DNA of 56,302 bases, from NCBI GenBank assembly GCA_017545865.1, contig JAFWXO010000021.1:1-56302 (forward strand), given 5' to 3'. The stretch comes from Clostridia bacterium. GTDB taxonomy: Bacteria > Bacillota > Clostridia > Christensenellales > Borkfalkiaceae. Positions 45,397-53,725 of the stretch are shown here, one piece after another. Numbering within the stretch: the stretch's first letter is position 1; each line of letters opens with the position of its first letter. The position numbers were made by a program, and so were the translations under genes. Below the pieces are notes generated by a model, which saw nothing but the letters and a program-made list of their open reading frames with translations, was not told the origin of the DNA and did not search any database.

Positions 45397-46413
45397 ATGA
45401 AAAAGATTTTATTAACTTTGTTAATAGCAGTTATATCTTTACAACTCTTTGGCTGTATGGGTGGTGGAGATAATGAAGTTAAACCCGAATATTCAAGCGT
45501 TTATTCTATGAACGACAATTATCACTGGAGAGCGCAAACTAACGGTACTGGTAGAACCGATTACGCCGCTCATAAAAACGACAAGGGTAAATGTGTTTGC
45601 GGTAAGTATTACGATTCATCTTCCGTTTTAACTTATACCAAGAAAACTATCGACGGCGAACTTGCTTACGAAGTTTCGGCTTATGATAAAAATTCCGATA
45701 TAGTTCACGTTGAAATTCCGTCCGTATATAAGGCTCAAGGCGATGCTCAACCACTTCCCGTTTTAGTAATAGCGGAAGGTTGTTTCAAAGCGTCTGAACT
45801 TAGGTCTATCAAACTTAACGAAGGTTTAAGATATATTAACCGCACGGCTTTTAGTTCAACTTTTATCACCGAAATTGATATTCCCGATTCGGTTTTAGGT
45901 CAACAAAAGAGCGTTTATCCGTATAGCGGTGGTTTATATAACACTTTCGGCGAGTGCGGATCGTTAGTTAGGGTAAAAATAGGCAACGGTGTTTCAATTA
46001 TTGAAAGCCACACTTTTGCAAGTTGTAAAAACCTTAGTGAAGTTGAACTTGGTAGTAGTGTTACAACAATCGGTATTAGAGCGTTCTACGAGTGCAAATC
46101 TCTTAATGAAATCGTTCTTCCTGAAAGTGTAAATTATATTCCCGAAGGCGAAATTTTCACTCCTGCGGTAGGTTATATCACTTCACTCAATAGATGCTTT
46201 ACTTACGCAAGTAGGATATATATGAATATCACTAAAGAAGAACTTAGAGATCTTACCGTTCCCCTTTACGAAAGAGATAGAGTAACTGGCGAAGTTATTC
46301 CCGATAATATTCAAAGAAACCCCGGTTTCTGTGAAGGCTGGGCAGGCATGGCTGACATTATTTATAAAGGCGAGTGGAAATACGACCAAAACGGAAAACC
46401 CGTTGAAATTTAA
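45397..46413 (+). CDS. LRR lipoprotein 4
   Basis: A 338-residue lipoprotein, lipobox LFGC (Cys20). The N-terminal module is YHWRAQTNGTGRTDYAAH with GKCVCGKYY. Repeats include RSIKLNEGLRYINRTAF, RVKIGNGVSIIESHTF and EVELGSSVTTIGIRAF. The end module is GFCEGWAGMADIIYKGEW. It shares a 46-base identical block with gene 5 in the last repeat, while its signal peptide resembles that of gene 3. Confidence 0.87.
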   Translation: MKKILLTLLIAVISLQLFGCMGGGDNEVKPEYSSVYSMNDNYHWRAQTNGTGRTDYAAHKNDKGKCVCGKYYDSSSVLTYTKKTIDGELAYEVSAYDKNSDIVHVEIPSVYKAQGDAQPLPVLVIAEGCFKASELRSIKLNEGLRYINRTAFSSTFITEIDIPDSVLGQQKSVYPYSGGLYNTFGECGSLVRVKIGNGVSIIESHTFASCKNLSEVELGSSVTTIGIRAFYECKSLNEIVLPESVNYIPEGEIFTPAVGYITSLNRCFTYASRIYMNITKEELRDLTVPLYERDRVTGEVIPDNIQRNPGFCEGWAGMADIIYKGEWKYDQNGKPVEI

Positions 46414-46429
46414 TTTTTAAGGTTTATTT

Positions 46430-47440
46430 ATGAAGAAATTATTGTTAATTTTACTTATTTCGTTATTTAGCGTGCAATTATTCGGTTGCGCGGGCGGTGG
46501 CGAAACTGAAGTTGAACCCGAATATTCAACTGTTTATTCATTAAACGACGATTATCACTGGAGAGCGCAAACTAACGGTGACGGGCGCACCGATTACGCT
46601 CCGCACGAAAACGACGATGGTAAATGTGTTTGCGGAAAGTATTTTGACGCGTCAGAAGCGTTAACTTATAGCGTTGTTACGATTGACGGCGTTAAAGGGT
46701 TGGAAGTTTCTGCGTACGATAAAAATTCTTCTATCGTTCACGTTGAAGTTCCGGCATTTCACGATTTTAACGGCGAAACTTTACCCGTTTTACAAATTGC
46801 TCAAAATTGTTTCTCGGCGTCTTCGCTTAGATCGATTAAACTTAACGAAGGGTTAATTTACGTTAATAAAGGCTCTTTCACGTCAACTTTTATTGAAGAA
46901 TTTATCTTCCCCGATAGCGTTAAAGGTCAATCTCCGTCAATTTGGCCAGGTCACGGCGGTTTAGACACTGTGTTTTACGATTGCGCAAGTTTAAAACGCG
47001 TTGTGTTAGGTGACGGCATTAAAATTTTAGGCGGTTACGTTTTTGCTAACTGTAAAAACCTTAGCGAAGTTGTTTTCGGCAATAATATTGAAGAAATTTG
47101 GGTTAGAGCGTTCTACGAGTGCAAATCTCTTAATGAAATCGTTCTTCCAAAAAGTTTAGTTTATATTCAAGAAGGCGATATTTACGATAAAAACGTTGGT
47201 AAAATAGTAAGTTTAAATAGAATGTTTCCTTATGCAAGTACAATATATTTAGATATAACCAAAGAAGAATATAGAGCGCTTGTAGTTCCGCTTTTTGAAA
47301 GGGACGTTGTTACTGGTGAAATTATCCCCGATAACATCCAAAGAAAACCCGGATATTGCGAAGGTTGGGCTGGTATGGCAGACGTTTTGTGTAAAGGCGA
47401 GTGGACTTACGATCAAAACGGAAAACCCGTTGAAATTTAA
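46430..47440 (+). CDS. LRR lipoprotein 5
   Basis: A 336-residue lipoprotein, lipobox LFGC (Cys20). The N-terminal module is YHWRAQTNGDGRTDYAPH and GKCVCGKYF. Repeats include RSIKLNEGLIYVNKGSF and EVVFGNNIEEIWVRAF. The end is GYCEGWAGMADVLCKGEW. Its signal region shares 41 identical bases with gene 6, and its last repeat shares 46 with gene 4, a mosaic pattern. Confidence 0.87.
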   Translation: MKKLLLILLISLFSVQLFGCAGGGETEVEPEYSTVYSLNDDYHWRAQTNGDGRTDYAPHENDDGKCVCGKYFDASEALTYSVVTIDGVKGLEVSAYDKNSSIVHVEVPAFHDFNGETLPVLQIAQNCFSASSLRSIKLNEGLIYVNKGSFTSTFIEEFIFPDSVKGQSPSIWPGHGGLDTVFYDCASLKRVVLGDGIKILGGYVFANCKNLSEVVFGNNIEEIWVRAFYECKSLNEIVLPKSLVYIQEGDIYDKNVGKIVSLNRMFPYASTIYLDITKEEYRALVVPLFERDVVTGEIIPDNIQRKPGYCEGWAGMADVLCKGEWTYDQNGKPVEI

Positions 47441-47456
47441 AATTTTAGGATATTTT

Positions 47457-48470
47457 ATGAAGAAATTATTTTTAATCTTACTTATTTCGTTATTTAGCGT
47501 GCAATTATTCGGTTGCGCAGGCGGTGGAGATGCGGAAGTAAAGCCCGTTTATTCTGAAAGTTATTCTATGAACGATGATTATCACTGGAGAGCGCAAACT
47601 AACGGCGCTGGTAGAACTGATTACGCCGAGCACGAAAACAAAGGCGGTATGTGTGTTTGCGGAAAGTATTTTGATGCATCAGAGGCTCTTACTTACGGTA
47701 TAGTAACGATTGACGGTGTTAAAGGGTTAGAGGTTTCCGCATACGATAAAGAATCTTCTATCGTTCACGTTGAAATTCCCGCTTATCACACCTATAGCGG
47801 TGAAACTTTGCCCGTTTTGCAAATAGCGGCTAAATGTTTCTCGGGCTCTTCGCTTAGGTCGATAAAACTCAACGAAGGCTTAATTTATATAAACAACCAA
47901 GTGTTTACAAATACATTTATTGAAGAAGTTATTATTCCAAATAGCGTTAAAGGCGCTTCGCCTAACGCTTGGCCGTACACGGGTGGGCTTTACAACACTT
48001 TCGGCGGTTGTTTAAGTTTAAAACGCGTTGTTATGGGTAACGGCGTTGAAAAGTTGAGCGGTCACGTTTTTTCATCTTGTAAAAACCTTACTGAAGTTAT
48101 TTTGAGTGAGAATTTAAAAGAAATTGGCAATAGAGATTTTTACGAATGCAAAGAACTTAAAACAATAGTTTTACCCGAATCTTTAGTTTACGTTCCCGAA
48201 TCGGAAATTTACTCTCCCGAAGTTGAAAAAATCGTTACGCTTCATAGAAAGTTTACTTACACTAAAGAAATTTTCCTTAACATAACGAAAGAACAACTTA
48301 GAGCTATGACCGTTCCCCTTTATGAAAGAGATAGGGTAACCGGCGAAGTTATTCCCGACAATATTCAAAGAAACCCTGGTTGGTGCGAGGGTTGGGCTGG
48401 CCTTGCAGACGTTTATTACGTTGGCGAATGGCATTATGACCAAAACGGGAAACCCGTTCCAAACAAATAA
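47457..48470 (+). CDS. LRR lipoprotein 6
   Basis: A 337-residue lipoprotein starting at ATG 47457 (TTTTAGGA upstream); the longer in-frame extension runs through gene 5 and lacks a signal peptide start. Lipobox LFGC (Cys20). The N-terminal module is YHWRAQTNGAGRTDYAEH and GMCVCGKYF. Repeats include RSIKLNEGLIYINNQVF and EVILSENLKEIGNRDF, the latter like gene 3. The end is GWCEGWAGLADVYYVGEW. Confidence 0.87.
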   Translation: MKKLFLILLISLFSVQLFGCAGGGDAEVKPVYSESYSMNDDYHWRAQTNGAGRTDYAEHENKGGMCVCGKYFDASEALTYGIVTIDGVKGLEVSAYDKESSIVHVEIPAYHTYSGETLPVLQIAAKCFSGSSLRSIKLNEGLIYINNQVFTNTFIEEVIIPNSVKGASPNAWPYTGGLYNTFGGCLSLKRVVMGNGVEKLSGHVFSSCKNLTEVILSENLKEIGNRDFYECKELKTIVLPESLVYVPESEIYSPEVEKIVTLHRKFTYTKEIFLNITKEQLRAMTVPLYERDRVTGEVIPDNIQRNPGWCEGWAGLADVYYVGEWHYDQNGKPVPNK

Positions 48471-48486
48471 TTATTAAGGCGAGATT

Positions 48487-49533
48487 ATGAGAAGATTTAT
48501 ATTATTTTTAACGATTTTATCGGTTATTTTAAGTTTTGGTTTAGTTGGTTGTAAAGGCTCTGACGACGGCTCTGATTCAGCTAAAGTTTACAACGATTTT
48601 TACTCTTACAACGATACTCATCACTGGAGAAGAGAAGTTAATGGAACTGGTCAAACAGACTACGCCGAGCACGAAAATAACGGTGGAAAATGTAAATGCG
48701 GAATGTATTACACCTGCGCCGATTTAACGTACACTTTAGGTACTGTTAACGGGCTTTATGGCTATATTGTAAGCGCTTATAACGGCGCGGATGAAAACGC
48801 TTTCGTTCATATTGAAATACCTGCTTATTACAACGGCGAAAAAGTTGTTTCAATTGCTAATAATTTATTTTCAAAGTTGGCGCACCCTGACTACAAGTCT
48901 ATCAAATCTATAAAGATAAACGAAGGTGTTAACTTTATCGGAAAAGGCGCGTTTGCGGGTACGGATATAGAAGAAATTATTATTCCAAATTCCGTTTACG
49001 GTGGAAATGAAAAAGGCAGTGGGCTTGAAGATATTTGTAACGGTTGCGCTAAGCTAAAAAGGGCGGTTATCGGTAGCAGTTTATATACACTTGATAAAGG
49101 CTCGTTTAAAGATTGCGTTTTACTTGAAGATTTAGTTATTGAAAATGGCGTTTATGCAATTAAACAAGGCGCTTTCGACGGTTGTTTAAAACTTAAACAA
49201 GTTGTTATTCCAAACACGTTAAGTTCAATTCCCGAAAGCAGTGTTTACGATGAAACGGCAGGTAAATTCGTTTCTAAAAAGGTGCTTTTCCCTTACGCTG
49301 AGAAAATTTATCTTGCTATGTCGCAAAGCGAATTTTATTTAAAGTGGATAAAGGTTAGAGATCGCGATGCAACAACTGGTTATCCTAAGGATATTACCGA
49401 TAAATTCGTTCATCCAAGCGAATACGTTGGAACAGATTTCGGCTTAGTTGACGGTTGGATGGGTGATGCCGAATATTATTTCCAAGAAGATTGGTATAGA
49501 GATTTAGTTACGGGCGAAATTATCACGAGATAA
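48487..49533 (+). CDS. LRR lipoprotein 7 (divergent)
   Basis: A 348-residue lipoprotein with lipobox LVGC (Cys22). It keeps the N-terminal module HHWRREVNGTGQTDYAEH and GKCKCGMYY, and BspA-type repeats KSIKINEGVNFIGKGAF, RAVIGSSLYTLDKGSF and DLVIENGVYAIKQGAF. The end module diverges (LVDGWMGDAEYYFQEDWYRD). It is the last gene of the array and has a terminator 30 bases downstream. Confidence 0.86.
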   Translation: MRRFILFLTILSVILSFGLVGCKGSDDGSDSAKVYNDFYSYNDTHHWRREVNGTGQTDYAEHENNGGKCKCGMYYTCADLTYTLGTVNGLYGYIVSAYNGADENAFVHIEIPAYYNGEKVVSIANNLFSKLAHPDYKSIKSIKINEGVNFIGKGAFAGTDIEEIIIPNSVYGGNEKGSGLEDICNGCAKLKRAVIGSSLYTLDKGSFKDCVLLEDLVIENGVYAIKQGAFDGCLKLKQVVIPNTLSSIPESSVYDETAGKFVSKKVLFPYAEKIYLAMSQSEFYLKWIKVRDRDATTGYPKDITDKFVHPSEYVGTDFGLVDGWMGDAEYYFQEDWYRDLVTGEIITR

Positions 49534-49562
49534 CTAAAAGTATAAAATTTAATGAACTCAAA

Positions 49563-49596
49563 AAATAACTCGAAGTTTTTCGGGTTATATTTTTTG
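49563..49596 (+). terminator. Terminator of the lipoprotein array
   Basis: ATAACTCGAA / TTCGGGTTAT (one wobble) around GTTT, followed by ATTTTTT. Confidence 0.8.
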
Positions 49597-49626
49597 AAAA
49601 AAAGGGTTTTTTATATATTTTTGATA

Positions 49627-49655
49627 TTGACTTTTAGTTGTGATTATATTAAAAT
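49627..49655 (+). promoter_or_regulatory. rny promoter
   Basis: TTGACT (49627-49632) and TAAAAT (49650-49655), 17-base spacer. A leader of about 95 bases follows, with no clear structure seen. Confidence 0.65.
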
Positions 49656-49757
49656 ATAATTGTATATGATTTAAAGTGGGCGTATGTGTGGTTTAGGTTT
49701 AAATTTCACTGCGTTTTCTCATAAAAATATATAAATAATTTATAGGAGGGTAACCGT

Positions 49758-51356
49758 ATGTTACAAAACGCAACCTTCCTGTTACTTGCTTTAAGTCCGA
49801 TAATCGTTGGAATTATCGGCGGTGTTGCCGGCTTATTAGTTGGAATCGGAGTTTACTCCGTTATTGCAAATATTTCACGCAAAAACAAAATATCTTCTAC
49901 CGAGAGATTGGTAGCGGAAATGAAAGCTAACGCGGAAAATGAGTGTAAAGCGATTAAAAAAGACGCTATCGTTGAAGTTAAGGAACAGGAATTAAGACTC
50001 AGAAACGAATTTGAAAAAGAAACGAGAGAAAAGAGAGCAGAACTTCAAAAAATGGAGCAACGCTTAAACCAAAAAGACGAAATTCTTAATAAGAAAGACG
50101 TTACTTTGTTAAAGCGCACCGAAGAAGTTGAAGCGTTGTCGAGAACTTTAGAGAAAAAGCAAGCCGAGGCTGACGAACTTATCGTTAAACTCGAAACTCA
50201 ACACGAAGTTTTCGTTCAAGAACTTGAAAGAGTTGCTCAAATGACTCAAGAAGAAGCAAAGAACGTCATTATGGAAGACGTTAAGGAAGAAGCGCGCAGA
50301 GAAGTTGCAGGCTTCGTTCGCAACGCCGAACAACAAGCGAAGGATGAAGCTGACAAGAAGGCAAAAGAAATTATTTCTCTTGCAATTCAACGTTGCGCGG
50401 TAGATCAAAGTAACGAACTCACCGTTACGAGTATTTCAATCCCGAACGACGATATGAAGGCAAGGCTCATCGGTCGTGAAGGTAGAAATATTACCGCCCT
50501 TGAAAACGCAACCGGTATTCGCCTTATAATTGACGATACGCCTGAAGTTGTTGTAGCGTCTGGCTTTGATCCCGTTCGCCGTGAAGTTGCAAGGCGTTCG
50601 CTTGAAAAACTTATTGCAGACGGTAGAATTCAACCCACCCGTATTGAAGAAACGGTTGAAAAAACTAAAAAAGAGCTTGACGCTATTATTAAAGAAGCTG
50701 GCGAAAGCGCAACCTTTGAAACGGGCGTTTATAACGTTCATCCCGAACTTATCAAAATACTTGGTAAACTAAAATTTAGAACGAGTTACGGTCAAAACGT
50801 TTTAAAACACTCTTTAGAAGTTTCTCGCCTTGCGGGTTTAATGGCTCAAGAACTCGGCGTTGATATCAACGTTGCAAAACGCGGTGGTTTATTGCACGAT
50901 ATCGGTAAAGCGGTTGACTTTGAAAATGAAGGTACTCACATCGCTCTCGGTGTTGAACTTGCTAAAAAGTTCAAAGAAAACAAGTTCGTTATCAACTGTA
51001 TTGAATCTCACCACGGTGACGTTGAGCCCAAGTGTATTGAAGCGGTTTTAGTTCAAGCGGCAGACGCGATTTCCGGCGTTAGACCTGGCGCTCGTAAAGA
51101 AATTGAATCGAGTTACGTTAAGCGTTTAGAGCAACTTGAAGAACTTGCAACGGACTTTAAGGGCGTTGAAAAGGCTTACGCTATCCAAGCGGGTAGAGAA
51201 GTTAGAGTTATCGTTAAACCTGAACAAATTGACGATAGCCAAGCGTTATTCCTTGCTAAAGATATTGCTAAAAAGATTGAAGAAACTATGGAATATCCCG
51301 GTCAAATTAAGGTTAACGTTATTAGAGAATCAAGAAGCGTTGAATACGCTAAATAA
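49758..51356 (+). CDS. rny: Ribonuclease Y
   Basis: A 532-residue membrane-anchored endoribonuclease that initiates mRNA decay. An N-terminal membrane helix ([20 protein letters not shown]) is followed by a long Glu/Lys-rich coiled coil to about residue 210, a KH domain ([18 protein letters not shown]) and an HD domain ([21 protein letters not shown]). The length is standard. GGAGGG precedes the ATG. Confidence 0.96.
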   Translation: MLQNATFLLLALSPIIVGIIGGVAGLLVGIGVYSVIANISRKNKISSTERLVAEMKANAENECKAIKKDAIVEVKEQELRLRNEFEKETREKRAELQKMEQRLNQKDEILNKKDVTLLKRTEEVEALSRTLEKKQAEADELIVKLETQHEVFVQELERVAQMTQEEAKNVIMEDVKEEARREVAGFVRNAEQQAKDEADKKAKEIISLAIQRCAVDQSNELTVTSISIPNDDMKARLIGREGRNITALENATGIRLIIDDTPEVVVASGFDPVRREVARRSLEKLIADGRIQPTRIEETVEKTKKELDAIIKEAGESATFETGVYNVHPELIKILGKLKFRTSYGQNVLKHSLEVSRLAGLMAQELGVDINVAKRGGLLHDIGKAVDFENEGTHIALGVELAKKFKENKFVINCIESHHGDVEPKCIEAVLVQAADAISGVRPGARKEIESSYVKRLEQLEELATDFKGVEKAYAIQAGREVRVIVKPEQIDDSQALFLAKDIAKKIEETMEYPGQIKVNVIRESRSVEYAK

Positions 51357-51361
51357 TTATG

Positions 51362-51386
51362 AAGACACCTTTCAAAAGGTGTCTTT
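51362..51386 (+). other. Stem-loop between rny and the glycoside hydrolase-like gene
   Basis: AAGACACCTTT / AAAGGTGTCTT makes a perfect long stem, but only TTT precedes AAAATAC, so it may be a weak terminator or processing site. Confidence 0.5.
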
Positions 51387-51408
51387 AAAATACTTTAAGG
51401 AGAAAATT

Positions 51409-53472
51409 ATGGCAGATTTTGATTTTAGAAAGAAACTTAAAGACTTTCATCCCAAAAATATTAGAAAAGACGTTGCTGTTTTAGAAGGCGAAATTTCTCT
51501 TCCCAACTGCGTTGCTCTTGTTAAAACGGATAACGTTGTTATCAACAACGCTTTAAAGGATATGAGAAAGTTTTTAAAATCAGCTTTCGATATTATGGGC
51601 GAGATTGACGATAGCGCTCACGGTTTTAAACTCGTTACTGAAATTTCTTCAGTTTTATCTAAAGATAAAAAGACTTATACTATAAGCGTTACCGACGATG
51701 AAATTAAAGTTGTTGGCGAGAGTGATAGAACCGTTGCTCAAGGTATATATTATCTTGAATTTTTAATGTTTGAAAAGAAGTCACCTATACTTAAAAAGGG
51801 CGATATTACCGTTAATTTACCATATTCTCCGCGTATGGTTCACTCCGCGTACGGCTATGATGATTTCCCCGATGAATACCTTCAAAACATCGCTCGTTAC
51901 GGTTATGACGCTATTTTATTGTTCACTAAAGGCGTTAACCTTTCTCCCGCTGGCGAACTCAGTTTTAAAGATCACGTTGAAAGAGCGTCAAAATTCGGTT
52001 TAGACGTTTACGTTTACGCAGCGTTTGGTAATTTCATCGATATTTATGCAGATAACGCCGAAGAAGAATTTGATAAAACTTACGGCGCGGTATTTAAAGA
52101 GTGCCCCGGTCTTAAAGGTATAACCTTAGTTGGCGAGTCGGTTGAATTTAAGAGCCGTGACCCAAGAGTTGCTCCGCACTCAATCAAGCAAAAGCCTGCC
52201 GATAATTTAGGAACGGGTGTTCCAACTCCGGGTTGGTTTCCGTGTAACGACTATCCAAAGTGGATAGATATGGTTAAAAATTCTATTAGAAAATACAATC
52301 CTAACGCTGACGTTGTGTTCTGGTCGTATAACTGGGGTTGGGCGCCTGAAAAGGAAAGAGTTGAACTTATCAACAATCTTCCAAAAGATATTTCTTTAAA
52401 CGTTACCTTTGAAATGTTTGAACATTACGATATGATGGGCTCTGACCAAATGGTAACCGACTATTCTATCGTTAGGGCAGAACCGGGCAAATATTTCTTA
52501 AGCGAAGCGAAAGCCGCTAAGGAAAACGGTATTAGACTTTACGCTATGAGTAACACCGCTGGTAGAACTTGGGACTTTGGTACTATTCCTTATATGCCTT
52601 TCCCCGTTCAATGGTTAAAGCGCTTTAATGAAATTAACAAGGCTAAAAACAATTACGGGCTTTGCGGTTTAATGGAAGGCCATCACTACGGCGCTTTCCC
52701 AAGCTTTATTTCAAGGCTTGCTCAACTTACCTTTATGTTTGAAGATAAGCCCGAAGAAAATTTAAGAAGAGTTTACAACGCTTATTTTGAAAACTCAAGC
52801 GATGAACTTATCGACGCGTTTGAAGATATTAGCAAGGCGATAACCTTCCTTCCGCCGTCGGTTGAAGAACAATACGGTCCGTGTAGAAACGGCACGGCTT
52901 ACCCCCTTTGTTTGGCAACTTCTAAAAAACCGCCAAGACTTGAAAACGTTGTTTCTGGCGATGCTTTCTGGCCCGGTTTCTACGGTCAGTTTGAAGAAAA
53001 TCTCGGCGTGTTTGACTTAGGTATTCCTTACGGTTTAAGGCATAAACAAGAAGTTAAAATGCTTAAAGAAATGCGCAGACTTTTAGGTTTGGGCATCAAA
53101 AAACTTAAAGCAATTCAAGGCAAAAACAAAGAGCTTTTAACCGTTATCAATATGTGCGAATATATTCTTTGCTGTGTAAGCACTGTTATTAACGTTAAGG
53201 CGTTCTACGAACAAAGGGTTGCTCTCAAACTTTGCGATAGCCCCAAGAAAATGCTTGATATTTGCGCTAAGATTAGAAAGATTGCCGAAACTGAAATTGC
53301 AAACGCTGAAAAGAGTTTGAAATTCGTTCGCAGAGATAGTTCTCTTGGCTTTGAAGCATCTCAAGGTTACGTTGGTGGCGAAGAGAGAATTCTTTGGAAA
53401 ATCAAGCAAGTTAACTATATGCTCAAAACTGAACTAGGCTTCTATGAAAGAGAGGCAAAGGCTCACTTATAA
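51409..53472 (+). CDS. Putative glycoside hydrolase (GH20/GH67-like architecture)
   Basis: A 687-residue protein without signal peptide. The N-terminal 130 residues look like the alpha/beta domain before hexosaminidase and glucuronidase barrels (ending GESDRTVAQGIYYLEFLMFE). A TIM-barrel-like part follows with HSAYGYDDFPDEYL, ITLVGESVEF, VVFWSYNWGW, VTFEMFEHYD and GLCGLMEGHHYGAFPSF, holding several candidate catalytic acids. The C-terminal third is helical. AAGGAGAAAATT precedes the ATG; the longer in-frame extension overlaps rny. It may act on imported oligosaccharides. The precise family is not certain. Confidence 0.55.
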   Translation: MADFDFRKKLKDFHPKNIRKDVAVLEGEISLPNCVALVKTDNVVINNALKDMRKFLKSAFDIMGEIDDSAHGFKLVTEISSVLSKDKKTYTISVTDDEIKVVGESDRTVAQGIYYLEFLMFEKKSPILKKGDITVNLPYSPRMVHSAYGYDDFPDEYLQNIARYGYDAILLFTKGVNLSPAGELSFKDHVERASKFGLDVYVYAAFGNFIDIYADNAEEEFDKTYGAVFKECPGLKGITLVGESVEFKSRDPRVAPHSIKQKPADNLGTGVPTPGWFPCNDYPKWIDMVKNSIRKYNPNADVVFWSYNWGWAPEKERVELINNLPKDISLNVTFEMFEHYDMMGSDQMVTDYSIVRAEPGKYFLSEAKAAKENGIRLYAMSNTAGRTWDFGTIPYMPFPVQWLKRFNEINKAKNNYGLCGLMEGHHYGAFPSFISRLAQLTFMFEDKPEENLRRVYNAYFENSSDELIDAFEDISKAITFLPPSVEEQYGPCRNGTAYPLCLATSKKPPRLENVVSGDAFWPGFYGQFEENLGVFDLGIPYGLRHKQEVKMLKEMRRLLGLGIKKLKAIQGKNKELLTVINMCEYILCCVSTVINVKAFYEQRVALKLCDSPKKMLDICAKIRKIAETEIANAEKSLKFVRRDSSLGFEASQGYVGGEERILWKIKQVNYMLKTELGFYEREAKAHL

Positions 53473-53480
53473 TCAATTAA

Positions 53481-53508
53481 AAAACACGGCAAATCGCCGT
53501 GTTTTTTT
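53481..53508 (+). terminator. Terminator after the glycoside hydrolase-like gene
   Basis: AAAACACGGC / GCCGTGTTTT around AAATC, with further T residues. Confidence 0.85.
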
Positions 53509-53652
53509 GTGTGTAAAAATTTTAATAACAACGTTATTTTTGTTTGCGTCTTGAAAAAATTTATGTTAATATGTATGTAGGGTAATTTGAAGTTTTTTGT
53601 TATAAAATGCAAAAAATTTGTCCTTTATTTTTAATAAAATTATCAGATTTTG

Positions 53653-53680
53653 TTTAAAATCTATTTAAATTTGCGTTCAA
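53653..53680 (+). promoter_or_regulatory. 11-base direct repeats upstream of nptA
   Basis: TTTAAA at 53653-53658 and 53664-53669 and GTTCAA at 53675-53680 lie at a strict 11-base period. A TATAAA at 53692-53697 could be the -10. This resembles a PhoP/PhoB-type box, but the AT-rich background weakens it. Confidence 0.35.
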
Positions 53681-53725
53681 TAATATTTATTTATAAATAT
53701 TTTACTATATTTTAAGGAGAAAATC

